DNA of 64,000 nucleotides, taken from NCBI GenBank assembly GCA_023386235.1, contig JAEWKC010000041.1, forward strand, positions 11,941 through 75,940, given 5' to 3'. The number at the start of each line of letters is the position of its first letter. Positions within the stretch are counted from its first letter, which is position 1. Positions 48,512 through 57,205 of this stretch are shown in pieces. The position numbers and the translations under genes are program-made. The stretch is from Bacteroidota bacterium. GTDB lineage: Bacteria > Bacteroidota > Bacteroidia > Chitinophagales > Chitinophagaceae. The notes under the pieces are model-generated. The model was not told the origin of the DNA. It worked only from the letters and a program-made list of their open reading frames with translations, and ran no database searches.

Positions 48512-49909
48512 TTATAAATATTTTCTAACATCTGTAACTTTTCCCGTAATAGCTGCTGCAGCCGCTGTCAAAGGGCTTGCCAGCATTGTTCTTGCATTAG
48601 GGCCTTGCCTTCCTTCAAAGTTTCTGTTACTGGTAGAAACACAATATTTTCCTGCCGGTATTTTATCTTCGTTCATGCCCAAACATGCACTGCATCCCGG
48701 CTGGCGAAATTGAAATCCTGATTCTTCCAGTATCTTATCCAGCCCTTCTTCTATAGCCTGAGCCTCTACCTGCTTGCTTCCGGGCACTACCCACACAGTT
48801 ACGCTATCCGCTTTTTTCCTGCCTTTTACAAAATTTGCCACAGCTCTTAAATCTTCAATCCTGCTGTTAGTGCAGCTACCGATAAATACATAATCAATTG
48901 AACGATCCTCTATTTTCTCTCCGGCTTTTAAGCCCATATAGTCAATAGATTTCTGAAATGAATTGCGGTCTTTTTCATCAATCGTGTTTAGTTGCGGTAC
49001 ATTTCCACTGATACCCACGCCCATTCCCGGGTTAGTACCATACGTAATCATGGGTTCTATATCTTCCGCTTTAAAATGATATTCTTTATCAAAAACTGCG
49101 TCATTATCTGAGCTTAGCTCTTTCCACTCTGCCAGCTTCTGACTCCACTCTTCTCCTTTGGGTGCAAACTCTCTGCCTTTCATATATTCAAAAGTAGTTT
49201 CATCCGGGGCGATCATTCCGCCACGAGCGCCCATTTCTATGCTCATATTACAAATGGTCATGCGCGCTTCCATACTTAAGCTACGAATAGCAGAACCCGC
49301 AAACTCTACAAAATAACCCGTACCGCCGCTTGCAGATATTTGTGATATAATATACAAAATGATATCCTTTGAGGTAACACCTTTTCCTAATTCGCCATCT
49401 ACATTTATGCGCATTAACTTTGGTTTGCTTTGCATTAAACATTGTGTAGCCAGCACCATCTCTACTTCGCTGGTACCTATACCAAAAGCAATGCTGCCAA
49501 AAGCACCGTGTGTGCTGGTATGGCTGTCGCCGCAAACATAAGTACAGCCGGGCTGTGTAACGCCTAACTCGGGACCAATAACATGTACGATACCCTGATA
49601 TGGATGACCAAGACCGTATAATTCTATGCCGAATTTTTCGCAATTTTCTTTTAAGGTTTGAACTTGTATACGACTTAACTCTTCCCTGATGGGTAAATCC
49701 TGGTTAAGCGTAGGCACATTATGATCTGCGGTAGCTACTACTTGCGCCGGACGAAAAACAGGCAAGCCTCTTTTCTCTAATCCTTTAAATGCCTGCGGAC
49801 TAGTAACCTCATGTATAAAATGCCTGTCGATATATAACACAGAAGGACCGCCTTCAATATTTTTCACTATATGCTTTTCCCAAATTTTATCAAATAATGT
49901 TTTTGCCAT
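48512..49909 (-). CDS. leuC: 3-isopropylmalate dehydratase large subunit
   Basis: Aconitase-family [4Fe-4S] enzyme, 465 residues. Cluster cysteines lie in [14 protein letters not shown] (about 347) and [14 protein letters not shown] (about 407-410). The substrate-binding [13 protein letters not shown] and [21 protein letters not shown] end are present. It forms a complex with LeuD, 13 bases downstream. The upstream gene is the methyltransferase, 32 bases away. Confidence 0.96.
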   Translation of the reverse strand: MAKTLFDKIWEKHIVKNIEGGPSVLYIDRHFIHEVTSPQAFKGLEKRGLPVFRPAQVVATADHNVPTLNQDLPIREELSRIQVQTLKENCEKFGIELYGLGHPYQGIVHVIGPELGVTQPGCTYVCGDSHTSTHGAFGSIAFGIGTSEVEMVLATQCLMQSKPKLMRINVDGELGKGVTSKDIILYIISQISASGGTGYFVEFAGSAIRSLSMEARMTICNMSIEMGARGGMIAPDETTFEYMKGREFAPKGEEWSQKLAEWKELSSDNDAVFDKEYHFKAEDIEPMITYGTNPGMGVGISGNVPQLNTIDEKDRNSFQKSIDYMGLKAGEKIEDRSIDYVFIGSCTNSRIEDLRAVANFVKGRKKADSVTVWVVPGSKQVEAQAIEEGLDKILEESGFQFRQPGCSACLGMNEDKIPAGKYCVSTSNRNFEGRQGPNARTMLASPLTAAAAAITGKVTDVRKYL

Positions 49910-49941
49910 TTATTATCGATGTATTATAAGTAATTATTTTT

Positions 49942-50622
49942 TTATTTAATTGATGCGAATACTACAAAGTTGTAATACTGATAGAAGTTTTGTGCATCTC
50001 TGAAACCCGCTTTTGTCAACCATTGTAGCTGTGCTGCTAAGCCCGACATTCTATCCAGTTTTATTCGTTCAAAAGCTGATATTTTTTCTTCATCAGTTAA
50101 TTCTGTATGGCCCTCTACCATATTTCTCCATGTTTCTGTATATATTTTTTCTGCAAATTCAGTCGAACCTAATACCTGATCGGCATTAATAAACATTCCA
50201 CCCGGCTTTATCCATGTATATATTTTGCGATATAGTTCTTTTTTTTGCTCATCTGTAAGATGATGAATTGCCAAAGCAGAAATTACTAAATCATATTTTG
50301 ATAATTCACTTTCTAATGCTGCAAAATCCTGTAAAATGAACTGAATATTTTCATTTCCTTCAAATCTTTCACGTGCTTTGAGCAACATTTCTTCAGAAAT
50401 ATCTACTAGATCTATTTTTGCGTGAGGATATTTTTCTGTATAAAATGCAGTTAACAACCCTGTACCCGCACCAATGTCTAAAATATTATTTATATCAACT
50501 ACCTCTTCTGACAGTTTCAAAGACATTGCATAAAAGTCATTAAAACAGGGAATTAGTTTTTTTCTCTGTGAGTCATACTTTTCAGATACAGCATTAAAGG
50601 TATGTTGAATATCTTGCGTCAT
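49942..50622 (-). CDS. SAM-dependent methyltransferase, unknown substrate
   Basis: Class I methyltransferase fold, 226 residues. Motif I NILDIGAGTGLLTAFY (about 44-59), the acidic residue in IDLVDISEEML, and KYDLVISALAIHHLTDE are clear. It resembles small-molecule methyltransferases of the methyltransferase 11/25 type rather than RNA or protein enzymes, but the acceptor is unknown. It lies between leuA (9 bases) and leuC (32 bases) in the leucine operon. Confidence 0.85.
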   Translation of the reverse strand: MTQDIQHTFNAVSEKYDSQRKKLIPCFNDFYAMSLKLSEEVVDINNILDIGAGTGLLTAFYTEKYPHAKIDLVDISEEMLLKARERFEGNENIQFILQDFAALESELSKYDLVISALAIHHLTDEQKKELYRKIYTWIKPGGMFINADQVLGSTEFAEKIYTETWRNMVEGHTELTDEEKISAFERIKLDRMSGLAAQLQWLTKAGFRDAQNFYQYYNFVVFASIK

Positions 50623-50631
50623 TTACTGCTT

Positions 50632-51789
50632 TTACTTTATTATTGCTTCAGCCATTTCTTTTAAATCATAGTCCTGTACTTCTTTCTTCTCATCTGCTAC
50701 CCTGAGAAATTTTTCGTACAAAACATCCACCTGATTTCTATCAAACTCAAAGCCTAAATTCTTAAATCTGTATGCCAATGCGCTTCTGCCGCTTCTGGCA
50801 GTAAGTACAATTTTAGAAGTATCCGCACCCACTTCTTGGGGAGCAATTACTTCGTATGTAGAAGCTTCTTTTAAAAACCCGTCCTGGTGAATACCTGACG
50901 AATGTGCAAACGCGTTGCTGCCCACTATAGCCTTATTGGGCTGCACTACCATGCGCATAGTATCCGATACATCATGGCTCATTTTATACAACTTCGTAGC
51001 ATTAATATCTGTATAGAAATTTAAATCTTCGTGCTTCTTAATGATCATCACTACTTCTTCTAATGAAGTATTTCCGGCACGTTCGCCAATGCCGTTGATC
51101 GTACACTCTATTTGACGCGCGCCTGCTATAACGCCGGCTATGGAATTTGCTGTAGCCAGCCCCAAATCATTATGACAATGACAGGAAATAATAGCTTTAT
51201 CTATGTTGGAAACATTATTTACCAGGTATTCAATCTTTTCGGCATACTGATAAGGTAAACAATAACCTGTGGTATCAGGTATATTCACAACAGTAGCGCC
51301 GGCAGCTATCACAGCCTCAATAAGCTTAGCCAAAAATTCAAGGTCTGCCCTTCCGGCATCTTCTGCATAGAACTCTACATCGGGCACAAAATTTCTTGCC
51401 AGCCTGGTGGCTTTAATGGCGCGTTCTAAAATATCTTCTCTTGTAGAATTAAATTTGTATTTGATATGATTGTCTGACGAACCTATACCCGTGTGAATAC
51501 GCGGTTTAGCAGCATACTTCAAGGCCTCGGCAGCTACTTCTATATCTTTTTGTACAGCACGCGTTAAACCGCAAACGGTAGCTTTTTTAATTTCTTTTGC
51601 AATGGTAGATACAGAGTCAAAATCTCCGGGACTGGAAATAGGAAAGCCGGCTTCAATAATATCTACACCCAAATCTTCCAACTCTAGCGCAAGACGTACT
51701 TTTTCTTCCTTGTTTAGTTTACAACCGGGCACCTGCTCGCCGTCTCTTAAAGTTGTATCAAATATATAAATCTTGTGTTTATCAGACAT
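50632..51789 (-). CDS. leuA: 2-isopropylmalate synthase, short form
   Basis: First committed enzyme of leucine synthesis, joining 2-oxoisovalerate and acetyl-CoA. The ATG at 51789 gives 385 residues beginning with [17 protein letters not shown]; an upstream ATG at 51846 adds 19 hydrophobic residues unlike the family. Metal-binding [24 protein letters not shown] and [12 protein letters not shown] are present. The usual C-terminal leucine-binding regulatory domain (about 120-150 residues more) is absent, so allosteric leucine inhibition may be missing or work differently. It begins the ilv/leu series; a -7 match TAAATTTG (minus strand, 51811-51818) lies 22 bases upstream. Confidence 0.9.
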   Translation of the reverse strand: MSDKHKIYIFDTTLRDGEQVPGCKLNKEEKVRLALELEDLGVDIIEAGFPISSPGDFDSVSTIAKEIKKATVCGLTRAVQKDIEVAAEALKYAAKPRIHTGIGSSDNHIKYKFNSTREDILERAIKATRLARNFVPDVEFYAEDAGRADLEFLAKLIEAVIAAGATVVNIPDTTGYCLPYQYAEKIEYLVNNVSNIDKAIISCHCHNDLGLATANSIAGVIAGARQIECTINGIGERAGNTSLEEVVMIIKKHEDLNFYTDINATKLYKMSHDVSDTMRMVVQPNKAIVGSNAFAHSSGIHQDGFLKEASTYEVIAPQEVGADTSKIVLTARSGRSALAYRFKNLGFEFDRNQVDVLYEKFLRVADEKKEVQDYDLKEMAEAIIK

Positions 51790-51930
51790 ACTGTATGTTT
51801 TAGTAAATATCAAATTTATTAAACATTGCCATGATATAAAAAACAAAATTTATAAAATTCTCCAATAAAAAATAGGAAAATAATTTCTGAAAGCTAATAT
51901 TTATGGTATTTTTGTAGAAATTAACCTACG

Positions 51931-53475
51931 ATGCCCAACACAAAAAATGAAGATATTTTTCACCTGATAAAATCACTGGAAAAGAGCGAAAAGCGCAATT
52001 TCAAGCTATATATGAAACGTGTTTCCGGCAGTGAGGACTTTATCATTATGCAGCTTTTTGATGCTATAGATAAAGCCGACACCTATAACGAAGAGTACAT
52101 ACTTAAGAAAAATAAGAACATAAAAAAACAACAACTTTCTAATCTTAAAGCACATCTTACAAAACAGATATTGGCATCTCTCAGAATTTTAAACGAAGAA
52201 AATAACATCTCGGTGTGGGTAACAGAACAAATTCATAACGCGCATATTTATTACAACAAAGGCCTGTACATACAAAGCCTGAAAGTATTGAACAAAGCAA
52301 AATCGGTAGCACAAAATTACAATCTCATCTTCAACACCATACAGATATTGAACTTTGAAAAAAAGATAGAATCATTACACATTACAAGAAGCATGGAAGA
52401 CAGGGCCGAAAAGCTGGCCAATGAAGTGAACACTACTAATAGTCATATTTTGCGCCAGGGACAACTCTCTAATCTTTCTCTTAACATGTATGGCTGGTAC
52501 ATTAAAAACGGGCATGCCAGGAATAAACAGGATGAAGCATCTTTGAAAGCCTATTTCAATCAACATCTGAAAGTGGCATCAGATGAAAAGCTGAATTTTT
52601 ATGAAAAACTTTTCTACTACCAGGCGCATAGCTGGTATTATTTTATTTTGCAGAATTTGGGTATGTTCTACAGGTACACTCAAAAATGGTTTAATCTTTT
52701 TCAGGATGAGCCGCAAATGCAAATAGCCGAACCGGACCACTATTTAAGAGCATTTCATAATTTACTGAACGCGCATTTCGATACGAATAATTATAAAAAA
52801 TATACTGAAGTACTCAACGCATTTGAAAACTTTGCCGATTCGGCTACCGTACAGTCTAACATTAATCTTAAAGTAAAAAGTTTTGTTTACCTGTACATTG
52901 CAAAGATCAATAAACATTTTTTGGAAGGAACTTTTTCTGAAGGCTTGCAACTGGTACCGGAAATAAATAAACGACTGCATAGATATAAGCTGCATATAGA
53001 TAATCACCGCATTCTTGTGTTTTACTATAAAATTGCCTGCTTGTACTTTGGAAGCGGCGACAATGAAAATGCCATTGAATATTTGAACAAGATCATTAAT
53101 AACAATTCAGACCTGCGAACAGATATTCAGTGTTATACCAGACTGCTGCATTTAATAGCGCATTATGAGCTGAATAATTTTGATCTTATACAATACCTGC
53201 TGAAGTCTGTCTACCGGTTTATGGCAAATATGAACAATTTAAGTATTGTGGAAGAACACATTTTTGAATTTATAAAAAAGTCGTTTTCCATATCCCGAAA
53301 AAATATCATACCCGCATTCAGGGAATTAAAAGAAAAACTTTCCGGCCTGGAAACCAATAGTCTTGATACAAGATCATTCATGTATCTTGATATTATTTCC
53401 TGGCTCGACAGTAAAATAAAGAAAGTACCTGTAGAAAATATTATCCGTGAAAAACATTTGAAAAAAACGGCATAA
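51931..53475 (+). CDS. Helical repeat protein, unknown function
   Basis: A 514-residue cytosolic protein with no signal peptide. The opening HLIKSLEKSEKRNFKLYMKR and the following helical heptads resemble an uncharacterised family I recall from Bacteroidota genomes. The rest is a chain of short alpha-helices with aromatic spacing such as YYKIACLYFGSGDNENAIEYLNKI, which suggests TPR-like repeats. A -7 match TATTTTTG sits at 51907-51914 just before the ATG. It diverges from leuA. I cannot assign a function. Confidence 0.75.
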   Translation: MPNTKNEDIFHLIKSLEKSEKRNFKLYMKRVSGSEDFIIMQLFDAIDKADTYNEEYILKKNKNIKKQQLSNLKAHLTKQILASLRILNEENNISVWVTEQIHNAHIYYNKGLYIQSLKVLNKAKSVAQNYNLIFNTIQILNFEKKIESLHITRSMEDRAEKLANEVNTTNSHILRQGQLSNLSLNMYGWYIKNGHARNKQDEASLKAYFNQHLKVASDEKLNFYEKLFYYQAHSWYYFILQNLGMFYRYTQKWFNLFQDEPQMQIAEPDHYLRAFHNLLNAHFDTNNYKKYTEVLNAFENFADSATVQSNINLKVKSFVYLYIAKINKHFLEGTFSEGLQLVPEINKRLHRYKLHIDNHRILVFYYKIACLYFGSGDNENAIEYLNKIINNNSDLRTDIQCYTRLLHLIAHYELNNFDLIQYLLKSVYRFMANMNNLSIVEEHIFEFIKKSFSISRKNIIPAFRELKEKLSGLETNSLDTRSFMYLDIISWLDSKIKKVPVENIIREKHLKKTA

Positions 53476-53546
53476 AAAAGTTTACAGCACATTGTATATG
53501 GCAATAGGTTTCCTTATATTTAAACTCAAAAAATAACAAACAGATT

Positions 53547-54008
53547 TTGTATTCAAAAGAACAGGCAGCAGAGATTAAGAAGGCATTCTGGACTACGTAC
53601 GGCAGGTACATGTCGCCCATTCCTTCATCGGAAGGTATGCAGCAGAATTGGATCAATTACCATACAGGAATTAAGCATCTGTTTTTTAAAACACAGGCTG
53701 AAAATAAAAAAGCATACACAGGCATTCGGCTTACACATCCCGATGCAGGCATGAGATCATTGCTGTATGAACAGTTTATGCAGCTGAAACCATTGCTGCA
53801 TCATGCTTTGCAGGAAGAATGGATTTGGGAAGAACAGGCAGCCGATATTTTCGGGAAAGCATACAGCCACATTTACATTGAAAGAGAGAATCTCAGTATT
53901 TTCAAAAAAGAAGACTGGCCGGAGCTGATCTCATTTTTCAAACCCCGGATAATAGCGCTCGACACCTTTTGGAATGAGGTAAAAGATAGCTTTGAAATTT
54001 TCAAATAA
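53547..54008 (+). CDS. DUF4268-domain protein
   Basis: Small protein of 153 residues matching what I know as DUF4268: W- and Y-rich, starting YSKEQAAEIKKAFWTTYGRYM and ending FFKPRIIALDTFWNEVKDSFEIFK. The start is TTG at 53547, chosen because no ATG gives the family beginning. Function is unknown. It follows the 514-residue protein by 71 bases and ends at a bidirectional terminator. Confidence 0.82.
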   Translation: MYSKEQAAEIKKAFWTTYGRYMSPIPSSEGMQQNWINYHTGIKHLFFKTQAENKKAYTGIRLTHPDAGMRSLLYEQFMQLKPLLHHALQEEWIWEEQAADIFGKAYSHIYIERENLSIFKKEDWPELISFFKPRIIALDTFWNEVKDSFEIFK

Positions 54009-54009
54009 A

Positions 54010-54035
54010 AAAGTCCGCCTTTTACCGCGGACTTT
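54010..54035. terminator. Bidirectional terminator between DUF4268 gene and mdh
   Basis: Perfect 9-base arms AAAGTCCGC (54010-54018) and GCGGACTTT (54027-54035), GC-rich core and A/T flanks. It is one base past the DUF4268 stop and 22 bases beyond the mdh stop. Confidence 0.85.
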
Positions 54036-54057
54036 AAGATTAACTTCTAGGATAATA

Positions 54058-54999
54058 TTAAATTACGTTTAATTCCTTTAAAACATCGTTTGTTTTACGA
54101 ACAGCGTCTGCTGCCTCATTAAATTTGGCTTTTTCGTTTTCAGTCAATTCTACTTCCACAATCTTTTCTACGCCGTTTGCGCCAATGATAGCCGGTACGC
54201 CAAAACAAATATCGCTCAACCCGTATTCGCCTTCAAGTAATAAGGAGCAGGGAACCATTTTCTTCTGGTCAGCTAAAATAGAATGTACCAACACGCTTAC
54301 AGCAGCACCGGGAGCATACCAGGCAGAAGTGCCTAAAAGTTTGGTAAGTGTAGCGCCGCCCACTTTTGTTTCTTCTATTACATAATTTTGTTTTTCCTCG
54401 TCAATGAAATTGGCAACAGGTACGCCGTTTCTGGTAGCTTTGCTTATTAATGGCACCATTCCCGTATCGGAGTGCGCACCGATCACCATACCGTCTACAT
54501 CAGAAATCGGGCAATCCAAAGCCTCGGCCAGCCTGTATTGAAAACGTGCACTGTCCAATGCGCCGCCCATACCTATAATTCTGTTTTTCGGTAAGCCTGA
54601 TGCTTTATGAGACAGGTAAGTCATGGTATCCATTGGGTTACTTACTACTATAATGATAGCCTCAGGAGAATGTTCTAAAATTTTTGTGGTAACGTCTTTT
54701 ACAATACCGGCGTTGATACCAATCAGATCTTCTCTTGTCATGCCCGGTTTGCGGGGAACACCCGAAGTAATAACAGCTACTTTAGAGCCGGCTGTTTTAC
54801 TATAATCATTGGTTACGCCTGTTATTTTTGTATCGAAACCGTTTAGTGATGCGGTTTGCATCAAATCCATGGCCTTACCTTCCGCAAAGCCCTCTTTGAT
54901 ATCGATTAATACAACTTCAGAAGCGAAGTTCTTAATCGCAATATATTCTGCACAACTGGCACCTACGTTTCCGGCGCCTACAACTGTTACTTTAGACAT
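54058..54999 (-). CDS. mdh: Malate dehydrogenase
   Basis: NAD-dependent TCA enzyme, 313 residues of the LDH-like MDH type. The nucleotide site VVGAGNVGASCAEYIA, the aspartate for NAD in VVLIDIKEGFAEG, the substrate arginines in TSGVPRKPGMTREDL and NPMDTMTYL, and the catalytic histidine in GMVIGAHSDTGMV are present. The gene is convergent with the DUF4268 gene. A -7 match TAACTTTG (minus strand, 55047-55054) could start its transcript about 40 bases before the ATG. Confidence 0.96.
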   Translation of the reverse strand: MSKVTVVGAGNVGASCAEYIAIKNFASEVVLIDIKEGFAEGKAMDLMQTASLNGFDTKITGVTNDYSKTAGSKVAVITSGVPRKPGMTREDLIGINAGIVKDVTTKILEHSPEAIIIVVSNPMDTMTYLSHKASGLPKNRIIGMGGALDSARFQYRLAEALDCPISDVDGMVIGAHSDTGMVPLISKATRNGVPVANFIDEEKQNYVIEETKVGGATLTKLLGTSAWYAPGAAVSVLVHSILADQKKMVPCSLLLEGEYGLSDICFGVPAIIGANGVEKIVEVELTENEKAKFNEAADAVRKTNDVLKELNVI

Positions 55000-55104
55000 A
55001 AATTTTTTAGTTTATAATTGATGAAATATTAATTTTAGAACGATTTCAAAGTTAATCAAATAAGCTCAGATTATGTTTTAAAAAAATGTGTAAATTAGAG
55101 TGAA

Positions 55105-55118
55105 ATGACAAAAGTCAT
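55105..55118. promoter_or_regulatory. Palindromic site ATGAC-N4-GTCAT, possible CRP/FNR-type operator
   Basis: A perfect dyad ATGAC-AAAA-GTCAT lies 106 bases upstream of the mdh start and 72 bases upstream of the candidate ncRNA promoter. The 5-4-5 geometry fits CRP/FNR-family operators. This is a shape-based suggestion only; no regulator gene of that family is seen here. Confidence 0.35.
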
Positions 55119-55189
55119 GTTTTCAGGGATTTATCGGCTGAGATGAATGTTTTTTGGAAAAGCTAAAAATATATTTTTTTTAAAGTATG

Positions 55190-55219
55190 TTGTCGCGCGT
55201 ATCAGTAATTTTATCTTTG
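55190..55219 (+). promoter_or_regulatory. Strong Bacteroidota-type promoter without an ORF behind it
   Basis: TTG at 55190-55192, exactly 19 bases, then TATCTTTG at 55212-55219. It is a full match to TTG-N17-23-TAnnTTTG. Transcription would start near 55226 into a gene-free region and toward the convergent cupin gene. Confidence 0.6.
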
Positions 55220-55225
55220 CCTGCG

Positions 55226-55395
55226 GAAAATAATTTGTAATGGTCATTAATCAATTGATAATAAAAAGTAGGTAGCTTTCTCATTTGCCTAAAGTGGGTC
55301 GTAAATGGGCGAAGCTTCATTGATTGTAAGTAATTGCTTCTTCAAAGCTTTCCGACAATTATCGGGAGAACTGTGTATACATCACGCTACCTGAT
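55226..55395 (+). ncRNA. Candidate structured RNA in the mdh-cupin gap
   Basis: The 430-base gap 55000-55429 has no protein-coding gene. A consensus promoter ends at 55219. Downstream, AGGTAGC (55270-55276) can pair with GCTACCT (55386-55392), closing a domain of about 123 bases. Inside are TTCTC/GAGAA (55278-55282 with 55366-55370), TTTGCC/GGCGAA (about 55284-55313), GAAGC/GCTTC (about 55311-55340) and TTCCGA/TCGGGA (about 55350-55367). The size is in the range of 6S RNA, but I cannot match any family; tmRNA, SRP RNA and RNase P RNA signatures are absent. The minus strand is an alternative because T5 follows the closing stem there. Confidence 0.35.
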
Positions 55396-55429
55396 AATAA
55401 TCTATCACGCTTCTTCGCATCTGTTTCAT

Positions 55430-55756
55430 TTATCCCTTAATCATGGTCAACAGCATTTTAAAACGCTCTTTTGCCAAGACACCGTGTGGAATATTTGCCG
55501 GTAATATAATGGATTCTCCGGCATGTAGTGTATGTATATTTTCTTCTATGGAAATTTCTGCTATACCTTCTAATACCTGCAAAAGCGCATCATATGGCGA
55601 AGTGTGGGGTGTAAGCCCTTCTTCCTTATCGAAAGAAAAAAGTGTGATGTTCCCGGCTTCATTTTTCAAAACCTGCTTGCTTACCACTCCTCCATCGGAA
55701 TAATCTACCAGGTCTTTAAAATTTAAAACAATAGCTTTTTCAAAAGTCTTTGCCAT
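55430..55756 (-). CDS. Cupin-domain protein
   Basis: Small single-domain cupin of 108 residues. The two cupin motifs are recognisable: EEGLTPHTSPYDALLQVLEG (with histidine for metal) and ESIILPANIPHGVLAKERFKM. It is likely cytosolic and its ligand is unknown; many such proteins bind small molecules or act as sensors. It is 8 bases downstream of ricT, so it is probably in the same transcript. Confidence 0.87.
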   Translation of the reverse strand: MAKTFEKAIVLNFKDLVDYSDGGVVSKQVLKNEAGNITLFSFDKEEGLTPHTSPYDALLQVLEGIAEISIEENIHTLHAGESIILPANIPHGVLAKERFKMLLTMIKG

Positions 55757-55764
55757 AATGTATA

Positions 55765-57126
55765 TTATTTCCGGGATGCATTATCCCTGTTATTATTCGT
55801 ATTGTTGGTATTGCCGCCGCCCGGTCTGTTCTTATTAACGTTTCGGTTTGCCGGCTGGCTTGTCTTGTTGCGGTTATTACCGTTGCCTGTGGTATTCTTC
55901 TGGGCTGTCGCCTGTGTCGGTTTACTGTTGCTGTTGTTTCCGTTTCTTTTATCTTGCGCATTGCCCGACTGGCGAGGAGGATTTTGATTAAAAGGCTTTC
56001 TGCCCTTTTTGTTTTTCTTAGAAGAAGACTTTCTGCTATCTGCTTTTTCTAAAGATTTCAAACTTATCTGTCCTACTACATCTACAAAAGAAGGTTCTAC
56101 TTCGGTAATCCGGCTTACGAGTTCTACGGCTTGCAGGCTTTCGGGTTTTTCACCTTTTTTGTTCAGCTCCTGAATTTCCTTCACGCGCTCAATAGTCAAC
56201 GGGTATTGCTTGTTGCTGTCGGGCAGCGTATACCACATTAGGTCTTTAAAAATATCTTTTTTTACCAATAAGGCTCTGCCTCTCTGCACTTCAATGGATT
56301 CGGCATTTGCAGGAAAGTGCTGCAACGCGTCGAGATAGGTATCCAGCTCATAATTAAGACAACATTTTAAACGACCACATTGCCCGCTTAATTTAGTCTG
56401 GTTTATGCTCAGGTTCTGATAGCGCGCCGCAGTGGTATTAACGCTTTTAAAATCGGTAAGCCAGGTGCTACAGCACAATTCTCTTCCGCAGCTGCCTATG
56501 CCGCCTACTTTGCCGGCTTCCTGGCGAATGCCTATCTGGCGCATTTCTACTTTTACTTTAAACTCCGAAGCAAAGATGCGTATCATTTCTCTAAAGTCTA
56601 CCCTGTCTTCGGCAGAATAGAAAAAAGTGGCTTTTTTACCATCGGCCTGCAATTCTATTTCAGACAGTTTCATTTGCAGTTTTAATTGCGTAGCTACTTC
56701 ACGCGAACGCATGAGCATTGATTTTTCACGTGCCTTGCTGGTATGAAAACTTTCGATATCTCTTTCGGAGCTTCGTCTTAGAATATTTTTCATTTCGGCG
56801 CTTGCTTCAGAAACGCCTTTCTTTTTTAGCTGTAATCGCACAAGCTCGCCCGTAAGGCTTACTTCGCCTACATCGTATCCGCTGACACCTTCTATAGTTA
56901 CATAGTCGCCTTTTTCGAAAAAATGTACGGTAGTATTTCTAAAAAAATCTTTTCTTGATCCGTTTTTAAAACTCACTTCTACAATATTGCAGTAATCTGA
57001 AGTGTCTGCAATCGGCAAATTCATCAACCAGTCGTGTACATTCATCCTGTTGCATCCGCCGGTACTGCATCCTCCATTGTTTTTACATCCTTTCGGGCTT
57101 CCTGTTCCACAATTTCCACAACCCAT
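55765..57126 (-). CDS. ricT: RicT/YaaT-type PSP1-domain iron-sulfur protein
   Basis: PSP1-domain protein of 453 residues. The first 30 residues are cysteine- and glycine-rich (MGCGNCGTGSPKGC). The PSP1 core contains GIGSCGRELCCSTWL and LSGQCGRLKCCLNYELD, cysteine clusters fitting iron-sulfur binding in the RicAFT complex. B. subtilis RicT takes part in RNA maturation and development; the role here is inferred. The last 90 residues are a disordered N-, S-, K- and G-rich tail (NRNKTSQPANRN type), unlike Firmicute RicT. RicA and RicF partners are not in this window. holB is 79 bases upstream. Confidence 0.9.
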   Translation of the reverse strand: MGCGNCGTGSPKGCKNNGGCSTGGCNRMNVHDWLMNLPIADTSDYCNIVEVSFKNGSRKDFFRNTTVHFFEKGDYVTIEGVSGYDVGEVSLTGELVRLQLKKKGVSEASAEMKNILRRSSERDIESFHTSKAREKSMLMRSREVATQLKLQMKLSEIELQADGKKATFFYSAEDRVDFREMIRIFASEFKVKVEMRQIGIRQEAGKVGGIGSCGRELCCSTWLTDFKSVNTTAARYQNLSINQTKLSGQCGRLKCCLNYELDTYLDALQHFPANAESIEVQRGRALLVKKDIFKDLMWYTLPDSNKQYPLTIERVKEIQELNKKGEKPESLQAVELVSRITEVEPSFVDVVGQISLKSLEKADSRKSSSKKNKKGRKPFNQNPPRQSGNAQDKRNGNNSNSKPTQATAQKNTTGNGNNRNKTSQPANRNVNKNRPGGGNTNNTNNNRDNASRK

Positions 57127-57205
57127 CTTTATAATTAATAATTAATAGTTAGTAATGATTAGTAAATTTTGTGTTTAATGCGCTACAAGGCGGATAAACA
57201 CAAAG

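Noticed and set aside
51790..51930. Leucine attenuator or leader peptide before leuA
   Set aside because: No leucine-rich short frame and no terminator/antiterminator pair is seen; only a -7 match remains.
55740..55961. Minus-strand frame of 73 codons overlapping the end of ricT
   Set aside because: It reads the low-complexity tail of ricT in another frame (R/T-rich), with no signal of its own.
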